Below, in pieces: positions 1-9,758 of a stretch of 64,000 nucleotides of DNA. Within the stretch, counting starts at the first letter, position 1, and every line of letters starts with the position of its first letter. The DNA comes from Nocardia shimofusensis NBRC 100134. GTDB lineage: Bacteria > Actinomycetota > Actinomycetes > Mycobacteriales > Mycobacteriaceae. A program made the translations under genes and the position numbers. The notes beneath the pieces are model-generated. The model was given only the letters and a program-made list of their open reading frames with translations. It did no database searches and was not told the origin of the DNA. The stretch lies in the NCBI RefSeq assembly GCF_001613125.1, contig NZ_BDBT01000011.1, positions 62,001 through 126,000 of the forward strand. Direction: 5' to 3'.

Positions 1-1014
1 GAAGAAGATCGACGAGTAGGTGCCGACCAACAGGCCGACCAGCTGCACCAGCGCCAGATCCTTGAGCGTGCCGACACCGAGCATCCACACCGCGATCACC
101 ATCAGCGCGACGATCGGCAGCACGCCGATGACGGCGGTGTTGATCGAGCGCATCAGCGTCTGGTTGACCGCCAGGTTGGTCTGTTCGGCGTAGGTGCGCC
201 GATTCAGGTGCAGGATGCCCCTGGTGTTCTCCTCGACCTTGTCGAAGACGACCACCGAGTCGTACAGCGAGAAGCCGAGAATGGTGAGCACGCCGATCAC
301 CGTCGCCGGGGTGACCTCGAAACCGACGAGCGCGTACACACCCGCGGTGACCACGACGTCGAAGACCAGCGCGGCCAGCGCCGCGAGCGCCATATCCCGT
401 TCGAATCGGACCGCGATGTAGACCGAAACCAGCACCAGGAAGACCGCCAGCGCGATCAGCGCCTTCCTGGTGATCTGATCACCCCAGGTCTCGCTGACGT
501 CGGAGACGCTGATCGCGGCCCGGCTCGGTTCACCGTCGCTGTTCTTCGGCTGGAACTCTTCGTACAGGGCGCTGGTCAGCTGATCGACCTCGTTCGCGTC
601 CAGTGCCTCCGAGCGGATGAGCACGGTCGCGGTCGAGCCGACGCCCACGGTCTGCACCGTTTCCGGGTCCGATCCCATGGTGTCCCGGTAGACCTCTTCG
701 ACCTCGCTGGTCGTCGCGTTCCCGGCAGGGAACTGAATGCGCGAGCCGCCCTCGAAATCGATGCCGAAGTTGAAGCCCCGGATCAGGATGCTCGCCAGCG
801 CCAGCAACACGATCACCGCGGTCACGATGTACCACATCCGGCGGCGGCCGATCACGTCGATCGCGCCGGTGCCGGTGTAGAGGCGGTTGAAGAACCCGTG
901 GCGGGGCGCGCCCGAACCGTAGGCGAAATCGTCGACCGAACTCTGCGCGCGATCCTCGTCGCGCTTGTTCAGCGACGAGCTGCCGGTATCGGTCATGTTG
1001 TTGGGTTTGGTCAT
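1..1014 (-). CDS. secF: Protein translocase subunit SecF (3' end outside window)
   Basis: SecF forms the SecDF membrane complex that uses the proton gradient to pull exported proteins through SecYEG. The visible 338 residues contain a hydrophilic N-terminus, a first membrane helix at about residues 60-79, and the family signature [10 protein letters not shown] at 81-90. An extracytoplasmic domain and several C-terminal helices follow ([19 protein letters not shown], then the [14 protein letters not shown] stretch). The start ATG at 1014 overlaps the secD stop as ATGA, so the two are translationally coupled. A second ATG six codons in is an alternative start. The gene runs off the left edge, so the C-terminus cannot be judged. 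Confidence 0.95.
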   Translation of the reverse strand, partial: MTKPNNMTDTGSSSLNKRDEDRAQSSVDDFAYGSGAPRHGFFNRLYTGTGAIDVIGRRRMWYIVTAVIVLLALASILIRGFNFGIDFEGGSRIQFPAGNATTSEVEEVYRDTMGSDPETVQTVGVGSTATVLIRSEALDANEVDQLTSALYEEFQPKNSDGEPSRAAISVSDVSETWGDQITRKALIALAVFLVLVSVYIAVRFERDMALAALAALVFDVVVTAGVYALVGFEVTPATVIGVLTILGFSLYDSVVVFDKVEENTRGILHLNRRTYAEQTNLAVNQTLMRSINTAVIGVLPIVALMVIAVWMLGVGTLKDLALVQLVGLLVGTYSSIFF

Positions 1015-2900
1015 CGCGTCCTCACACCTTCCGCAGGGGCGGCCTCGGCGGCCCTGCGCTCCCGAGCGACCTCCTGGATCGCACCCAGACCGTTCACCGA
1101 GGGTTTCGCCCAGAAGGCCGAGCGCGAGGCGAGCAGCACCAACGGCGCGGTCATCAGGAAGACCACCACCACGTCGAGAATGGTGGTCAGACCGAGGGTG
1201 AAGGCGAAGCCCTTGACCTGACCGGCCGCGAGCACGTACAGCACGGCGGCGGCGATGAAGCTGACCGCGTTGCCGGACAGAATCGTGCGGCGTGCCCGCT
1301 GCCAGCCGCGCGGCACCGCCGAGCGGAAACTACGGCCCTCACGCATCTCGTCCTTGATGCGTTCGAAGAACACCACGAACGAGTCGGCGGTCATGCCGAT
1401 ACCGATGATCAGACCGGCGATGCCGGCCAGGTCGAGGGTGAAGCCGATCCACCGGCCGAGCAACACCATCAATCCGTACACCGCGAAACCGGAGCCGATC
1501 AGCGAAAGCGCGGTCAGCAAACCGAGCATCCGGTAGTAGAGCAGGCAGTACAGCAGCACCACGATCATGCCGATCGCGCCGGCGATCAGGCCCGCGTGCA
1601 GCGACGACAGCCCCAGAGTGGCCGAGACGGTCTCGGCCTCGGAGGTCTGGAACGACAGCGGCAGCGAACCGTACTTCAGAGTGTTGGCCAGCTCCCTCGA
1701 CGATGTGGCGTTGAACTGACCGGAGATCTGAGTGCGTCCACCCAGCTGCGGACCCGCCTGCACCTGCGGCGCGCTGACCACCTGGGAGTCCAGGGTGAAG
1801 GCGACCCGCTTGTACAGGTACTCACCGGTCAGGTCGGCCCAGGCGTCCGAACCGGAGCCCTTGAACTCCAGGTCGACGACCCAGCGGGACTGCTGGGTGT
1901 CGAGATTGGCCACGGCGTCCTTGATCTCCTGGCCGTCGATGCGGCTGACATCGAGCAGGAACACCTCGGTGCCGTCCTGCGAGCAGGTCACCAGCGGCAG
2001 GTTCGGGTCGTCGTTGCCCGCGAGCGGATCCTGCTTGCTGCAGTCCATCGCCGCCATGGCGGCCTGCTGGGCGGTGGGATCGGTGCTCTGCCTGGCCTGC
2101 TTGGCCGCGGCGATATCGCGCTGGACGCGCTCCTGCGGGGTGAGGTCGTCCTCCTCCTGCGTATCGACAGGAGGCTGCTCGGCAGGGGGCTGCTCGACCG
2201 GCGGCTGCTCGGCAGGAGGCTGCTCACCGACCGGCGGCTGCTCGACCGGCGGCTGCTCGTCGATCGGCGGCTGCGCGGGGAACACGCGCGGCTGCGGGGC
2301 CGGCTCGACCAGGGCGTCGGGCGCGGGCAGCGCGTCCGCGGGCGGCGGGGGCGGGACCTCCGCCGGGGGCGGGACGTCCGCGGGCGGGGCTACGGCGGGC
2401 GGTACCTCGGCAGGCGGGACCTCCGCGGGCGGAGCATCGGCCGGAGGAACGTCGGCGGGCGGGGTCTGCGGCGCGGGAGCGGGCGCGTCGGTCGCGGGGG
2501 CACCCTGCGGCGTCCCGGCGAACGGCGTCGCGGCCAGCACCGGGCGGATGTAGAGCTTGGCGGTGGTCGCCAGCGCCCGGGCCTGCTGGCCGTCGTCGCC
2601 GGGCACGGTGATGACGATGTTGTCGCCCTCGATCGCCACTTCGGAGCCGGAGACGCCGAGGCCGTTGACGCGGTTCTCGATGATCTCCTGCGCCTTGCGC
2701 AGGCTGTCCTGGCTCGGGCTGCTGCCGTCCGGGGTGCGCGCGGTCAGTGTGACGCGAGTGCCACCCTGTAGGTCGATGCCGAGTTTGGGTGTCGGGGATT
2801 TGTCACCGGTGAAGAACACCAGCGCGTAGATCACGGCCAGCAGCGCGACGAAGACGCCGAGCAACCTGAGCGGATGCGCCGATCCCTGGGAAGGTGGCAC
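1011..2900 (-). CDS. secD: Protein translocase subunit SecD with proline-rich insert
   Basis: SecD partners SecF in proton-driven protein export. It has a first membrane helix at about residues 11-30, the conserved [12 protein letters not shown] motif near 41-52, a large extracytoplasmic region and a C-terminal block of membrane helices from about residue 445. The GTG start at 2900 has AGGAG upstream. Residues about 136-245 are almost entirely Pro, Ala, Glu, Val and Gln, organised as [10 protein letters not shown] repeats and then [10 protein letters not shown] repeats. This separates the first part of the P1 domain from the rest. Mycobacterial SecD also has a Pro-rich stretch, but this one is long. 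yajC lies 98 bp upstream and secF overlaps downstream. Confidence 0.95.
   Translation of the reverse strand: MPPSQGSAHPLRLLGVFVALLAVIYALVFFTGDKSPTPKLGIDLQGGTRVTLTARTPDGSSPSQDSLRKAQEIIENRVNGLGVSGSEVAIEGDNIVITVPGDDGQQARALATTAKLYIRPVLAATPFAGTPQGAPATDAPAPAPQTPPADVPPADAPPAEVPPAEVPPAVAPPADVPPPAEVPPPPPADALPAPDALVEPAPQPRVFPAQPPIDEQPPVEQPPVGEQPPAEQPPVEQPPAEQPPVDTQEEDDLTPQERVQRDIAAAKQARQSTDPTAQQAAMAAMDCSKQDPLAGNDDPNLPLVTCSQDGTEVFLLDVSRIDGQEIKDAVANLDTQQSRWVVDLEFKGSGSDAWADLTGEYLYKRVAFTLDSQVVSAPQVQAGPQLGGRTQISGQFNATSSRELANTLKYGSLPLSFQTSEAETVSATLGLSSLHAGLIAGAIGMIVVLLYCLLYYRMLGLLTALSLIGSGFAVYGLMVLLGRWIGFTLDLAGIAGLIIGIGMTADSFVVFFERIKDEMREGRSFRSAVPRGWQRARRTILSGNAVSFIAAAVLYVLAAGQVKGFAFTLGLTTILDVVVVFLMTAPLVLLASRSAFWAKPSVNGLGAIQEVARERRAAEAAPAEGVRTR
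2170..2274 (-). repeat. 15/18-bp coding tandem repeats in secD
   Basis: Seven imperfect in-frame copies of a unit like GGCGGCTGCTCGACC (read on the plus strand) encode the [10 protein letters not shown] repeats of SecD. Two copies carry a 3-bp expansion. The pattern suggests slippage-prone length variation that keeps the frame. Confidence 0.8.
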
Positions 2901-2998
2901 AGTGCGTATCTCCTAGGCGGAAGTCGAGAGTGGAACGGGCGTACACCGGGGCAGCCGGCGCGCACGCGCCGACCCGCCTCGGTGGCGGTGGTGCGGTA

Positions 2999-3400
2999 TC
3001 AGTCCTTGTTCAGCCGGTTGTCGTTCAGCCGGTTCTCGGTCTGGTCGGCGGACTCCTCCACCCCGGAGGCCGCCCGGTCGGCGGTCGTCTCGGGGGCGGT
3101 CGTCTCGGCGGTAGCCGATTCGGTGGTCGACTCGGCGGCCTGCTCCTCGACACGGACCTCGCGGATCGCCTGGCGCAGCCAGGTGGTCACCACGTCTTCG
3201 GCGATCTCCAGGTCGACGGTGTCCTCGTCGACATCGACGACCGTGCCCCACAGGCCCGAGGTGGTGATCACCGAGTCACCGACTTTCAGGCCGTCCTGCA
3301 TGGCTGCGACCTTCTCGGCTTCACGCTTCTGACGGCGGATGCCGAGGAACATCGGCACGAGCAGGAGGACCAGCAGGAGCGGGAACAGTAAATCGATCAT
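2999..3400 (-). CDS. yajC: Preprotein translocase subunit YajC
   Basis: YajC is a small single-span membrane protein that copurifies with SecDF. The 133-residue protein begins MIDLLFPLLLVLLLVPMFLG, a typical YajC N-terminal helix, followed by the basic RRQKREAEK segment and the conserved core (DGLKVGDSVITTSGLWGTV). The C-terminus is a Thr/Glu/Ala-rich tail. An upstream extension to 3604 stays open but is not YajC-like, so the ATG at 3400 directly before the membrane helix was chosen. The gene is followed by secD and secF on the same strand, the usual order. Confidence 0.92.
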   Translation of the reverse strand: MIDLLFPLLLVLLLVPMFLGIRRQKREAEKVAAMQDGLKVGDSVITTSGLWGTVVDVDEDTVDLEIAEDVVTTWLRQAIREVRVEEQAAESTTESATAETTAPETTADRAASGVEESADQTENRLNDNRLNKD

Positions 3401-3522
3401 CGATGTCAGTCCATGTCTTCTGGGTGGAGGTGGGCCGGGGACCCACACAGTCTGCCAGCTACCGCAACTTCGGCCGCATCCGCACACCCCGCGGGGCACG
3501 CGACGGCGTCCCCGACGCGATG

Positions 3523-3730
3523 TCAGCGCGCGGCTGTGGTCCCGACCTGCCCGTAGATGTAGTCGTCGAGGGGGAACGACGCCGCCCGCCGCGATCTCGG
3601 GCACCGACTGGACGGCGGTGGCGCCGGTGCCGATGATCGCCGCGCGCCTGCCCGTCGGATCGAAGTCGTCGTCCCAGGCGGTGGTGTGGATGACCGTGCC
3701 CGCGAACTCGTCGATGCCGGCGCACGGCGG
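3523..3730 (-). pseudogene. Fragment of a flavin-containing (Baeyer-Villiger type) monooxygenase
   Basis: The minus strand from about 3720 to 3590 reads GIDEFAGTVIHTTAWDDD and then AAIIGTGATAVQSVPEIA. This matches the region around the NADPH-binding GxGATAxQ motif of Baeyer-Villiger/flavin-containing monooxygenases. There is no start, no FAD-binding N-terminus and no C-terminal half. A frame change near 3585 leads into a short tail (PLDDYIYGQVGTTAAR) ending in TGA at 3523. It sits directly after the stop of the GtrA-like gene. It is read as a gene remnant left between yajC and the GtrA gene; the tail may derive from a different gene. Confidence 0.65.
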
Positions 3731-4249
3731 CTATCGACGCCGAACGCCCGCCGTCTCGGTCGCGTGCAGGTCGTCGGGGAACACGAACCGCCGGATCGCC
3801 CAGAACCGGAACACCATGGCCAGCAGCACGCCCAGGATCTGACCGGTGATGAAATTCGCGAGTGCCTGGGTCACCGCGGACACGTGCGGCACCCGCAGAT
3901 CCAGTACGTACAGCGAGATCGCCTGCGGGATCATGGTGACGCCGATGCCGAGCGCGCTGACCGCGAAGAACAGCGCGGCCTCGTGCGATCGCTGCCTGCC
4001 ACCGCGGGTGCGGAAGGACCACTCGCGGTTGAGGATGTAGGAGGCGATGGTCGCGATCAGGACACCGAGCAGGCGCGCGGTCAACGGCTTCTCACCGAGC
4101 ACGGTCAGCTTCACCGTGTAGACCACGCCGGTGTCGATGAACCAGGTGATGGCGCCGACCGTGGCGAACTTGAGCAGTTCGCGATGCTCGATCGCCTTGC
4201 TGCGCAGCGGCTCGGGCATTCGATCGAGCACGGAGTTGACCACCGTCAT
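3731..4249 (-). CDS. GtrA family membrane protein
   Basis: This 172-residue protein has four predicted membrane segments and the GtrA-family pattern: LLKFATVGAITWFIDTGVVY at about residues 25-44, NREWSFRTRG between helices 2 and 3, and FRFWAIRRFVFPD near the C-terminus. GtrA-like proteins are thought to help flip or transfer lipid-linked sugars used for cell-envelope glycans. The exact substrate cannot be read from sequence. The gene sits alone between the monooxygenase fragment and ruvB, 47 bp downstream of ruvB on the same strand. Confidence 0.85.
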   Translation of the reverse strand: MTVVNSVLDRMPEPLRSKAIEHRELLKFATVGAITWFIDTGVVYTVKLTVLGEKPLTARLLGVLIATIASYILNREWSFRTRGGRQRSHEAALFFAVSALGIGVTMIPQAISLYVLDLRVPHVSAVTQALANFITGQILGVLLAMVFRFWAIRRFVFPDDLHATETAGVRRR

Positions 4250-4296
4250 GCTGCGACTCTAACGGGGGCACGGATTTCGTGCCGCCGCCGAGGGTT

Positions 4297-5439
4297 TCAG
4301 TCGAACAGGTCCAGCGTCGGTTGCGGAGTCCGGCCACGCACCTCGACGGCGCCGAAGACCAGGTCCGGCGGCGGTACCAGGCCGAGGTGTTCCCAGGCCG
4401 CGGCCGTGGCGACGCGACCGCGCGGAGTGCGGGCCACCAGCCCGGCGCGCACCAGGAACGGCTCGCACACCTCCTCGACGGTGGTGGCCTCCTCGCCCAC
4501 CGCGACGGCCAGCGTGGACACACCCACCGGCCCGCCGTTGAAACCGCGGACCAGGGCGTCGAGCACCGCGCGGTCGAGCCGGTCCAGGCCGAGCACGTCG
4601 ACGTCGTAGACCTCCAGCGCGGCGCGGGCCACCGGCAGGGTGATGAATCCGTCGGCGCGGACCTCGGCGTAGTCGCGGACGCGGCGCAGCAGCCGGTTGG
4701 CGATGCGCGGCGTACCGCGCGAGCGCCCGGCGACCTCGGCGGCGGCATCGTCGTCGATGCGCACCCCCAGGATCTGCGCCGAGCGTTGCAGGATGCGCAG
4801 CAGTTCGGCGGGCTCGTAGAAGTCCATGTGGCCGGTGAAGCCGAAGCGGTCGCGCAGCGGTCCGGTGAGCGCACCGGAGCGGGTGGTGGCGCCGACGAGG
4901 GTGAACGGGGCGATGTCGAGCGGGATGGAGGTGGCGCCGGGCCCCTTGCCGACCACGACGTCGACCCGGAAGTCCTCCATCGCCAGGTACAGCATCTCCT
5001 CGGCCGGGCGGGCGATGCGGTGGATCTCGTCGATGAACAGCACGTCGCCCTCGACCAGATTGCTCAGCATGGCGGCCAGGTCGCCCGCGCGTTCCAGGGC
5101 GGGGCCGGAGGTGATGCGCAGCGCCGTCCCGAGTTCGGCGGCGATGATCATCGCCATGCTGGTCTTACCGAGGCCGGGCGGACCGGACAGCAGGACGTGG
5201 TCGGGTGTGCTGCCGCGCTGTTTGGCGCCGCGCAGGACCAAGGCGAGTTGCTCGCGAACCCGGGGCTGGCCGATGAAGGTGTCCAGCGATTTCGGGCGCA
5301 GATCGCCTTCGATCTCGCCGTCGGAGCGCAACAGGTTCGCGGTGACCGGGGATTCGTCGTCGTCGTAATCGTCTGCCATCTGGTCTGCCAAGTCGTCGCC
5401 TGCCGAGTCGTCGCCTGCCATGTCGAAGTTCTCTGCCAT
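4297..5439 (-). CDS. ruvB: Holliday junction branch-migration helicase RuvB
   Basis: RuvB is the hexameric AAA+ motor that drives branch migration of Holliday junctions with RuvA. The 380-residue protein has Walker A ([10 protein letters not shown]), Walker B (VLFIDEIHR), a [18 protein letters not shown] sensor/arginine-finger region and a C-terminal winged helix. The N-terminus has about 30 extra acidic residues ([16 protein letters not shown]...) compared with the core, encoded by short GTCGTCGCC-type repeats. A later start at 5421 is therefore also possible. It follows ruvA by 6 bp as the last gene of ruvC-ruvA-ruvB. Confidence 0.97.
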   Translation of the reverse strand: MAENFDMAGDDSAGDDLADQMADDYDDDESPVTANLLRSDGEIEGDLRPKSLDTFIGQPRVREQLALVLRGAKQRGSTPDHVLLSGPPGLGKTSMAMIIAAELGTALRITSGPALERAGDLAAMLSNLVEGDVLFIDEIHRIARPAEEMLYLAMEDFRVDVVVGKGPGATSIPLDIAPFTLVGATTRSGALTGPLRDRFGFTGHMDFYEPAELLRILQRSAQILGVRIDDDAAAEVAGRSRGTPRIANRLLRRVRDYAEVRADGFITLPVARAALEVYDVDVLGLDRLDRAVLDALVRGFNGGPVGVSTLAVAVGEEATTVEEVCEPFLVRAGLVARTPRGRVATAAAWEHLGLVPPPDLVFGAVEVRGRTPQPTLDLFD

Positions 5440-5445
5440 GAGGGG

Positions 5446-6051
5446 CTACCGGTTCTTGCCCAACAGCGACAGCGCGGCCCGCAATGCCACCGACGTGGTC
5501 GCGGCGGGCTGCTCGGCGAGTACGGCGTCGACGGCCTGTTCGGCCTGCTTGAGCGGGAACCCGAGCCCGGTGAGCGCTTCGACGACCTGGTCGCGGACCG
5601 GGGTGAGGACCGCGGCGGGCGCGGTGCCCGGCGGACCGGCCTGCACCGGCACCTGATTCACCTTGTCGCGCAGTTCGACCACCATGCGCTCGGCGCCGCG
5701 TTTGCCGATACCGGGCACCCTGGTGAGCGCGGCGACATTGCTCTCGGCCAGCGCTTTGCGCAGCGCCTCCGGCTCGAGCACGGCGAGCACCGCCATCGCC
5801 AGGCGGGGACCGACGCCGGAGACAGTCTGCAACAGCCCGAACAGGTCGCGCGCCTCGGTGTCGGCGAAGCCGTAGAGGGTCATCGAGTCCTCGCGCACGA
5901 TCATGGCCGTGTAGAGGCGAGTCTCCTGGCCACGTGTCAGGCCGGCCAGCGTGGTGGGAGTGGCGTTGAGCCGGTAGCCGACGCCGCAGGCCTCCACCAC
6001 CGCGTGATCGAGCGCGATCTCGAGGACTTCACCGCGTACCGACGCGATCAC
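5446..6051 (-). CDS. ruvA: Holliday junction binding protein RuvA
   Basis: RuvA binds four-way junctions and loads RuvB. The 201-residue protein starts at GTG 6051, overlapping the ruvC stop as GTGA, and begins (M)[19 protein letters not shown], matching the family N-terminus. The two helix-hairpin-helix motifs lie at about residues 70-130 ([20 protein letters not shown] and [20 protein letters not shown]). The C-terminal domain III that contacts RuvB ends in [12 protein letters not shown]. Its length is normal for the family. Confidence 0.96.
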   Translation of the reverse strand: MIASVRGEVLEIALDHAVVEACGVGYRLNATPTTLAGLTRGQETRLYTAMIVREDSMTLYGFADTEARDLFGLLQTVSGVGPRLAMAVLAVLEPEALRKALAESNVAALTRVPGIGKRGAERMVVELRDKVNQVPVQAGPPGTAPAAVLTPVRDQVVEALTGLGFPLKQAEQAVDAVLAEQPAATTSVALRAALSLLGKNR

Positions 6052-6662
6052 CCGCGCACCGCCTTTCCTTCTGGGACCGAGCGTTCTCGAACCGACCGCT
6101 GCTGCGCCGAGCGCTGTTCGGCCAGGCGTTCGGCATACCGCCGCTGCGCCTCGGCCGCCTGAGCCTCGGCCGCGGCCATTCTGGCCAGCAGCGGCGCCCG
6201 CCAACAATGGCAGATCGCCAGAGCCAGCGCATCCGCCGCGTCGGCCGGTTTCGGTGCGGTCTTCAACCCCAGGATGCGGGTCACCATCGCGGTCACCTGC
6301 GCCTTGTCGGCACTGCCGTTGCCGGTCACGGCGGCCTTGACTTCGCTCGGGGTGTGGAACACCACCGGGATATCGCGGCGCGCGGCGGCCAGCGCGATCA
6401 CCCCGCCCGCCTGCGCGGTCCCCATCGCCGTACGCACATTGTGCTGGGCGAACACCCGCTCGATCGCGACGGCCTCCGGCCGGTGGGCGTCCATCCATTT
6501 CTCGGCGGCGTCGGCGACCTGGAGCAACCGGTGGGCCAGATCCATCTCCGGCGGGGTCCGCACCACGTCCACGTCGATCGCGGTGACGGTGCGACCGCGC
6601 CCGCCCTCGACCATGCTCAATCCGCACCTGGTGAGTCCGGGGTCGACGCCCATCACCCGCAC
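6048..6662 (-). CDS. ruvC: Holliday junction resolvase RuvC
   Basis: RuvC is the dimeric endonuclease that cuts Holliday junctions. The catalytic acids are visible: Asp in [12 protein letters not shown], Glu in [11 protein letters not shown], and the paired Asp residues in [15 protein letters not shown]. The GTG at 6662 was chosen because it gives VRVMGVDPG, matching the M. tuberculosis protein, and has GGAAGAGG about 10 bases upstream. A longer frame from 6692 only adds unrelated residues. The C-terminus (from about residue 170) is Ala/Gln/Arg-rich and longer than the catalytic core needs. Confidence 0.95.
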   Translation of the reverse strand: MRVMGVDPGLTRCGLSMVEGGRGRTVTAIDVDVVRTPPEMDLAHRLLQVADAAEKWMDAHRPEAVAIERVFAQHNVRTAMGTAQAGGVIALAAARRDIPVVFHTPSEVKAAVTGNGSADKAQVTAMVTRILGLKTAPKPADAADALALAICHCWRAPLLARMAAAEAQAAEAQRRYAERLAEQRSAQQRSVRERSVPEGKAVRG

Positions 6663-6743
6663 GACAACCCACCTCTTCCCGGACACGAACAATTGTTCGA
6701 GAGTCTAGTGGACGGCCGGTGAGCGGCGGGCAAGCGACACGAC

Positions 6744-7023
6744 TCAGCCCGGCTCCGACTCCATTCGCTCACGTTCGGCCAGGAAGGCATCGAGCAGTTC
6801 GAACAGAACGGTGAGGGCCCGGGATTCCTGCTCCGTGTGAGGTCGCTCATGGACATCGATTGCCCGAATCGGTCGATCGGAAAGGCGATCTGCATGATCT
6901 GGGCCCACCAGACCAGGTGAAGTACTCGCGCTCGGTGAGATCGCTCGTACTGGTCACGATGCGGCCGTTCATGATCCAGGGCTTTCCGCCGTACGACCGC
7001 GGCGCGCCCCCTTCTTCTGCCAT
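6744..7023 (-). pseudogene. Possible frameshifted small gene, unknown function
   Basis: Two short coding-looking pieces lie on the minus strand between ruvC and the macro-domain gene. An ATG at 7023 with GATGAAG upstream opens a frame reading MAEEGGAPRSYGGKPWIMNG and GRIVTSTSDLTEREYF before losing sense near 6900. A different frame then ends [20 protein letters not shown] followed by a stop at 6744. Together they could be one decayed gene of about 90 codons. I recognise no family, and this could also be non-coding; the rest of 6663-7165 shows nothing else. Confidence 0.3.
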
Positions 7024-7165
7024 ACGGCGACTTCATCACTGCCCGCACCCGGCCGCAACGCACGGCGTCGACCGCCTCTCGGGACACTCCCCGCGCCGGC
7101 CATGCGGTGCGGAACCTGCCCGCGTTCCGCCCGGCGGCACATCCCGGGCAGGGCGCGCGGCGTGA

Positions 7166-7675
7166 TCAGGGCAGGCGCGCGGCGAAGACGTCGTAGGCGA
7201 CCGCGTCGTAGAGGACGAAGCGGATCTGCTCGATCGCGGTGTCGGCGGCACGCACTGTCTCGATCGCGATGCGCGCGCCGTCGTCCATGGGCCAGCCGAA
7301 AGCGCCGGTGGAGATGGCCGGGAAGGCGACCGTCCTGGCACCGAGTTCGTCGGCGATGCGCAGGGATTCGCGGTAGCAGGAGATGAGCTGGTCGGAGCGG
7401 TCCTCGCGAACGGAATGGACCGGGCCGACGGTGTGCACGACCCAGCGAGCGGGCAGGTCGCCGCCGTTCGTGGCGACCGCCTGACCGACGGGAAGTCCGC
7501 CGGGATAGCGCGTCTCGCGCAACTGCTGGCACTCGGCGAGGATGCGCGGTCCGCCCCGGCGATGGATCGCGCCGTCCACCCCACCGCCGCCGAGCAGCGA
7601 GGAGTTGGCGGCGTTGACGATCGCGTCCACCTCCTGCAAGGAGATGTCGCCACGGACGAGTTCGAGGGAGGCCAT
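7166..7675 (-). CDS. Macro-domain protein (O-acetyl-ADP-ribose deacetylase type)
   Basis: Macro domains of this type hydrolyse O-acetyl-ADP-ribose or remove ADP-ribose from proteins. The 169-residue protein is a single macro domain. It has VRGDISLQEVDAIVNAANSS at residues 7-26, the glycine-rich GGGGVDGAIHRRGG loop, and PAISTGAFGWP at the distal phosphate loop. The ATG at 7675 was chosen because it begins immediately before the first strand; an upstream extension to 7798 is low-complexity. The gene follows the glycosyltransferase of the Nit1C-type cluster by 91 bp on the same strand and may be co-transcribed. A functional link to that cluster is not established. Confidence 0.9.
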   Translation of the reverse strand: MASLELVRGDISLQEVDAIVNAANSSLLGGGGVDGAIHRRGGPRILAECQQLRETRYPGGLPVGQAVATNGGDLPARWVVHTVGPVHSVREDRSDQLISCYRESLRIADELGARTVAFPAISTGAFGWPMDDGARIAIETVRAADTAIEQIRFVLYDAVAYDVFAARLP

Positions 7676-7766
7676 GCCCGTATTCTTCCCAACCGCGGCG
7701 GGGGATGCCCGGGATTTCCGGCGGCCCTCGGCGGTTCGGACCGCGGGCTGCCGTCGCTCGGATCGG

Positions 7767-8882
7767 TCAGGCGGCCGGGGCGGCGCGGCCGGGAGCATGC
7801 GTGCGGTAGAAGTCGAGGTGCGCGGCGGCCGTGGCGTCCCAGCTGAAGCTCGCGGCGAGGTCGCGGCCGCGACGGGCTCTGTCCGGATCGGGGACGAGGG
7901 AGGCGGCCATCGCGGCGGCCATGTCGGCGGGGTCGGCGGCGAAACGGACTGCGCCGCCGAAGACTTCGCGGAATACGGGCAGGTCGCGGACCACGACCGG
8001 GACGCCCGCGGCCAAAGCCTCCATAGCGGCGAGGCCGAATCCTTCCTTGGTCGACAGGAACGGGAAGACCGCGGCGCCCGCCATCAGGGCGGGGAGTTCG
8101 GCGTGGTCGACGGTTCCGAGCACACGGGGTTCGATGCCGAGTTCGCGGGCGCGGCAGTCGAAGGCGGCTCGATAGTCGCGGTAGTCGAAGAGGGTTTCGC
8201 CGCCGGCGAAGACCAGAGCCAGACCGGGGTCGTCACGGGACAGTGCGGCATAGGCCTCCAGGAGGGAGAGGCTGCCTTTGCGCGGTTCGATGCCGCCCAC
8301 GGCCAGGACGTAGCGGCCGAGTTCGCGTTGCCACCGTGCACGCGCCGCGACGGCAACCGGCGTGTCCGAGGCGGCCGCCGCGAAGCGGTCGTGGTCGACG
8401 CCGTTGGGGATGACCGCCGGTCGCAGGCCCCAGCCCGCTTCGACCTCCTCGGCCACGGTGCGCGATACGCAGATGCGGGCGTAGGGGTCGACGATCGCGC
8501 GTTCGTGACAGCGGGCCAGTTCCGGCGTGGTGAAGGTGTCGAGGTGGTGGATGGTGCGCACACAGTGGCCGACGGCGTTGGCGCTGATGCAGTCCTGGGC
8601 GTGCACGATGTCGTAGCCGGAGGGGTCGAAAGCCGCCCGCAGCACCTCGACGGAGCGCAGGATGCGGGCTCCGACGGTCTCCCCGGCGACCTCGGGAAAG
8701 GGCACGATCCGCAGCGCCACGGCGGGATCGACCGGACGGAAGAAGCCGGTGTCGCCGCCCCTGCCCAGCGTCCATACGGTGACCGCGGCGCCCGCACGGG
8801 TCAGGGCTTCGGCGAGGGCGAGGGTGTGGACCACGCCGCCGCGCGGTTTGGTCGAGTACGTCAGCAGGGCGATGCGCATCAT
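7767..8882 (-). CDS. MSMEG_0565-family glycosyltransferase of Nit1C-type cluster
   Basis: This is a GT4/GT-B glycosyltransferase. It has the N-terminal STKPRGGVVHTLALAEAL loop, VHAQDCISANAVG, IPNGVDHDRF at the interdomain hinge, and a C-terminal nucleotide-sugar domain with STKEGFGLAAMEALAAG (the E-x7-E motif). It matches the glycosyltransferase family conserved at the end of Nit1C/nitrogen-starvation clusters (M. smegmatis MSMEG_0565 type). The start ATG at 8882 overlaps the stop of the nitrilase-like gene (ATGATG), and a second ATG follows immediately. Donor and acceptor are unknown. Confidence 0.88.
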   Translation of the reverse strand: MMRIALLTYSTKPRGGVVHTLALAEALTRAGAAVTVWTLGRGGDTGFFRPVDPAVALRIVPFPEVAGETVGARILRSVEVLRAAFDPSGYDIVHAQDCISANAVGHCVRTIHHLDTFTTPELARCHERAIVDPYARICVSRTVAEEVEAGWGLRPAVIPNGVDHDRFAAAASDTPVAVAARARWQRELGRYVLAVGGIEPRKGSLSLLEAYAALSRDDPGLALVFAGGETLFDYRDYRAAFDCRARELGIEPRVLGTVDHAELPALMAGAAVFPFLSTKEGFGLAAMEALAAGVPVVVRDLPVFREVFGGAVRFAADPADMAAAMAASLVPDPDRARRGRDLAASFSWDATAAAHLDFYRTHAPGRAAPAA

Positions 8883-9730
8883 CGGAAGTCCTTGTCGGCG
8901 GGCAGGTTGCGATAGGTGTCGACGCGGCGTTCGGCGATATGGCGCAGCACGCGGCGGGCGCGTTCGACCTCGGCGGCGATGTCCAGATCGACCTGGGCCA
9001 GCCCGCCTTTGGACCAGGTACGCGAAAGGATCTCCCCACCCGGGCCGACGACTTTGGCCTGGCCGAGGAAGCGCAGATTCCCGGTCGCCCCGGTCTGGTT
9101 CGAGGAGGCGAGCACGACCTGGTTCTCGGCGGCGCGCGCCTGGTCGTAGAGGTCGAACAGGCGGGACTGGCGGTCGTTGGGCAGGCGCGAGGCGCGGTCG
9201 GTGATGCTGGCGGGCCAGGCCGACAGGGCCGCGATGAGATGGGCGCCGTCGAGGGCGAGGGTGCGCGCGGATTCGGGAAAGGTCTTGTCGTAGTCGATGA
9301 GCATGCCCATCCGGCCGACCGGGGTGTCGAAGGCGGCGAACTCGTCGCCCGCGGCGTAGGCGAGGTGCTCACCGGCGGGCTGGTGCACTTTGCGGTGGCG
9401 GCCGAGGATGCCGTCGCCGGTCAGGCAGACCGCAGAGTTGTAGCGCCGATCGCCGTCACGTTCGGCGTACCCGACGCACACAGTCATCGGGCCCGCCATC
9501 CGGCGCAGCAGCCGGATCTCCGGGCCGTCGGGGTCGATGGCTTCGGGTCCCGTGGCCGGGTCCGGATTGCGCAGGTCGCCGATGTAGCCGCCGAGAGTGG
9601 CGTCGGGCAGGACGAGCAGATCGACGCCGCGCTCGGTGAGTCGTTCGATGATGCCGGCCAGCTTTTCCAGCGCTCGGCCGATGTCGGGACCGAAATGGCC
9701 TGCCAGCGCCGCGATCCGGGTGGTGGGCAC
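8879..9730 (-). CDS. Nitrilase-superfamily paralogue lacking the catalytic cysteine
   Basis: The 283-residue protein has a full carbon-nitrogen hydrolase fold closely similar to the active-looking nitrilase encoded two genes upstream. However, the nucleophile position is Asp: it reads MGMLIDYDKTFPESAR where the neighbour reads MGMQICYDKAFPEAAR. The first catalytic Glu region is also changed (VLPDATLGGY versus VLPEACLGGY), while the catalytic Lys motif RKVHQP is kept. The GTG start at 9730 has AGGAGG four bases upstream. It is 28 bp downstream of the flavoprotein and overlaps the glycosyltransferase start. The codons at the key site are GAC here and TGC in the neighbour. It is probably a non-hydrolytic partner or binding subunit. 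Confidence 0.88.
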   Translation of the reverse strand: MPTTRIAALAGHFGPDIGRALEKLAGIIERLTERGVDLLVLPDATLGGYIGDLRNPDPATGPEAIDPDGPEIRLLRRMAGPMTVCVGYAERDGDRRYNSAVCLTGDGILGRHRKVHQPAGEHLAYAAGDEFAAFDTPVGRMGMLIDYDKTFPESARTLALDGAHLIAALSAWPASITDRASRLPNDRQSRLFDLYDQARAAENQVVLASSNQTGATGNLRFLGQAKVVGPGGEILSRTWSKGGLAQVDLDIAAEVERARRVLRHIAERRVDTYRNLPADKDFR

Positions 9731-9758
9731 CGCGCCTCCTGTCTCCGGCTGCCGCGGC

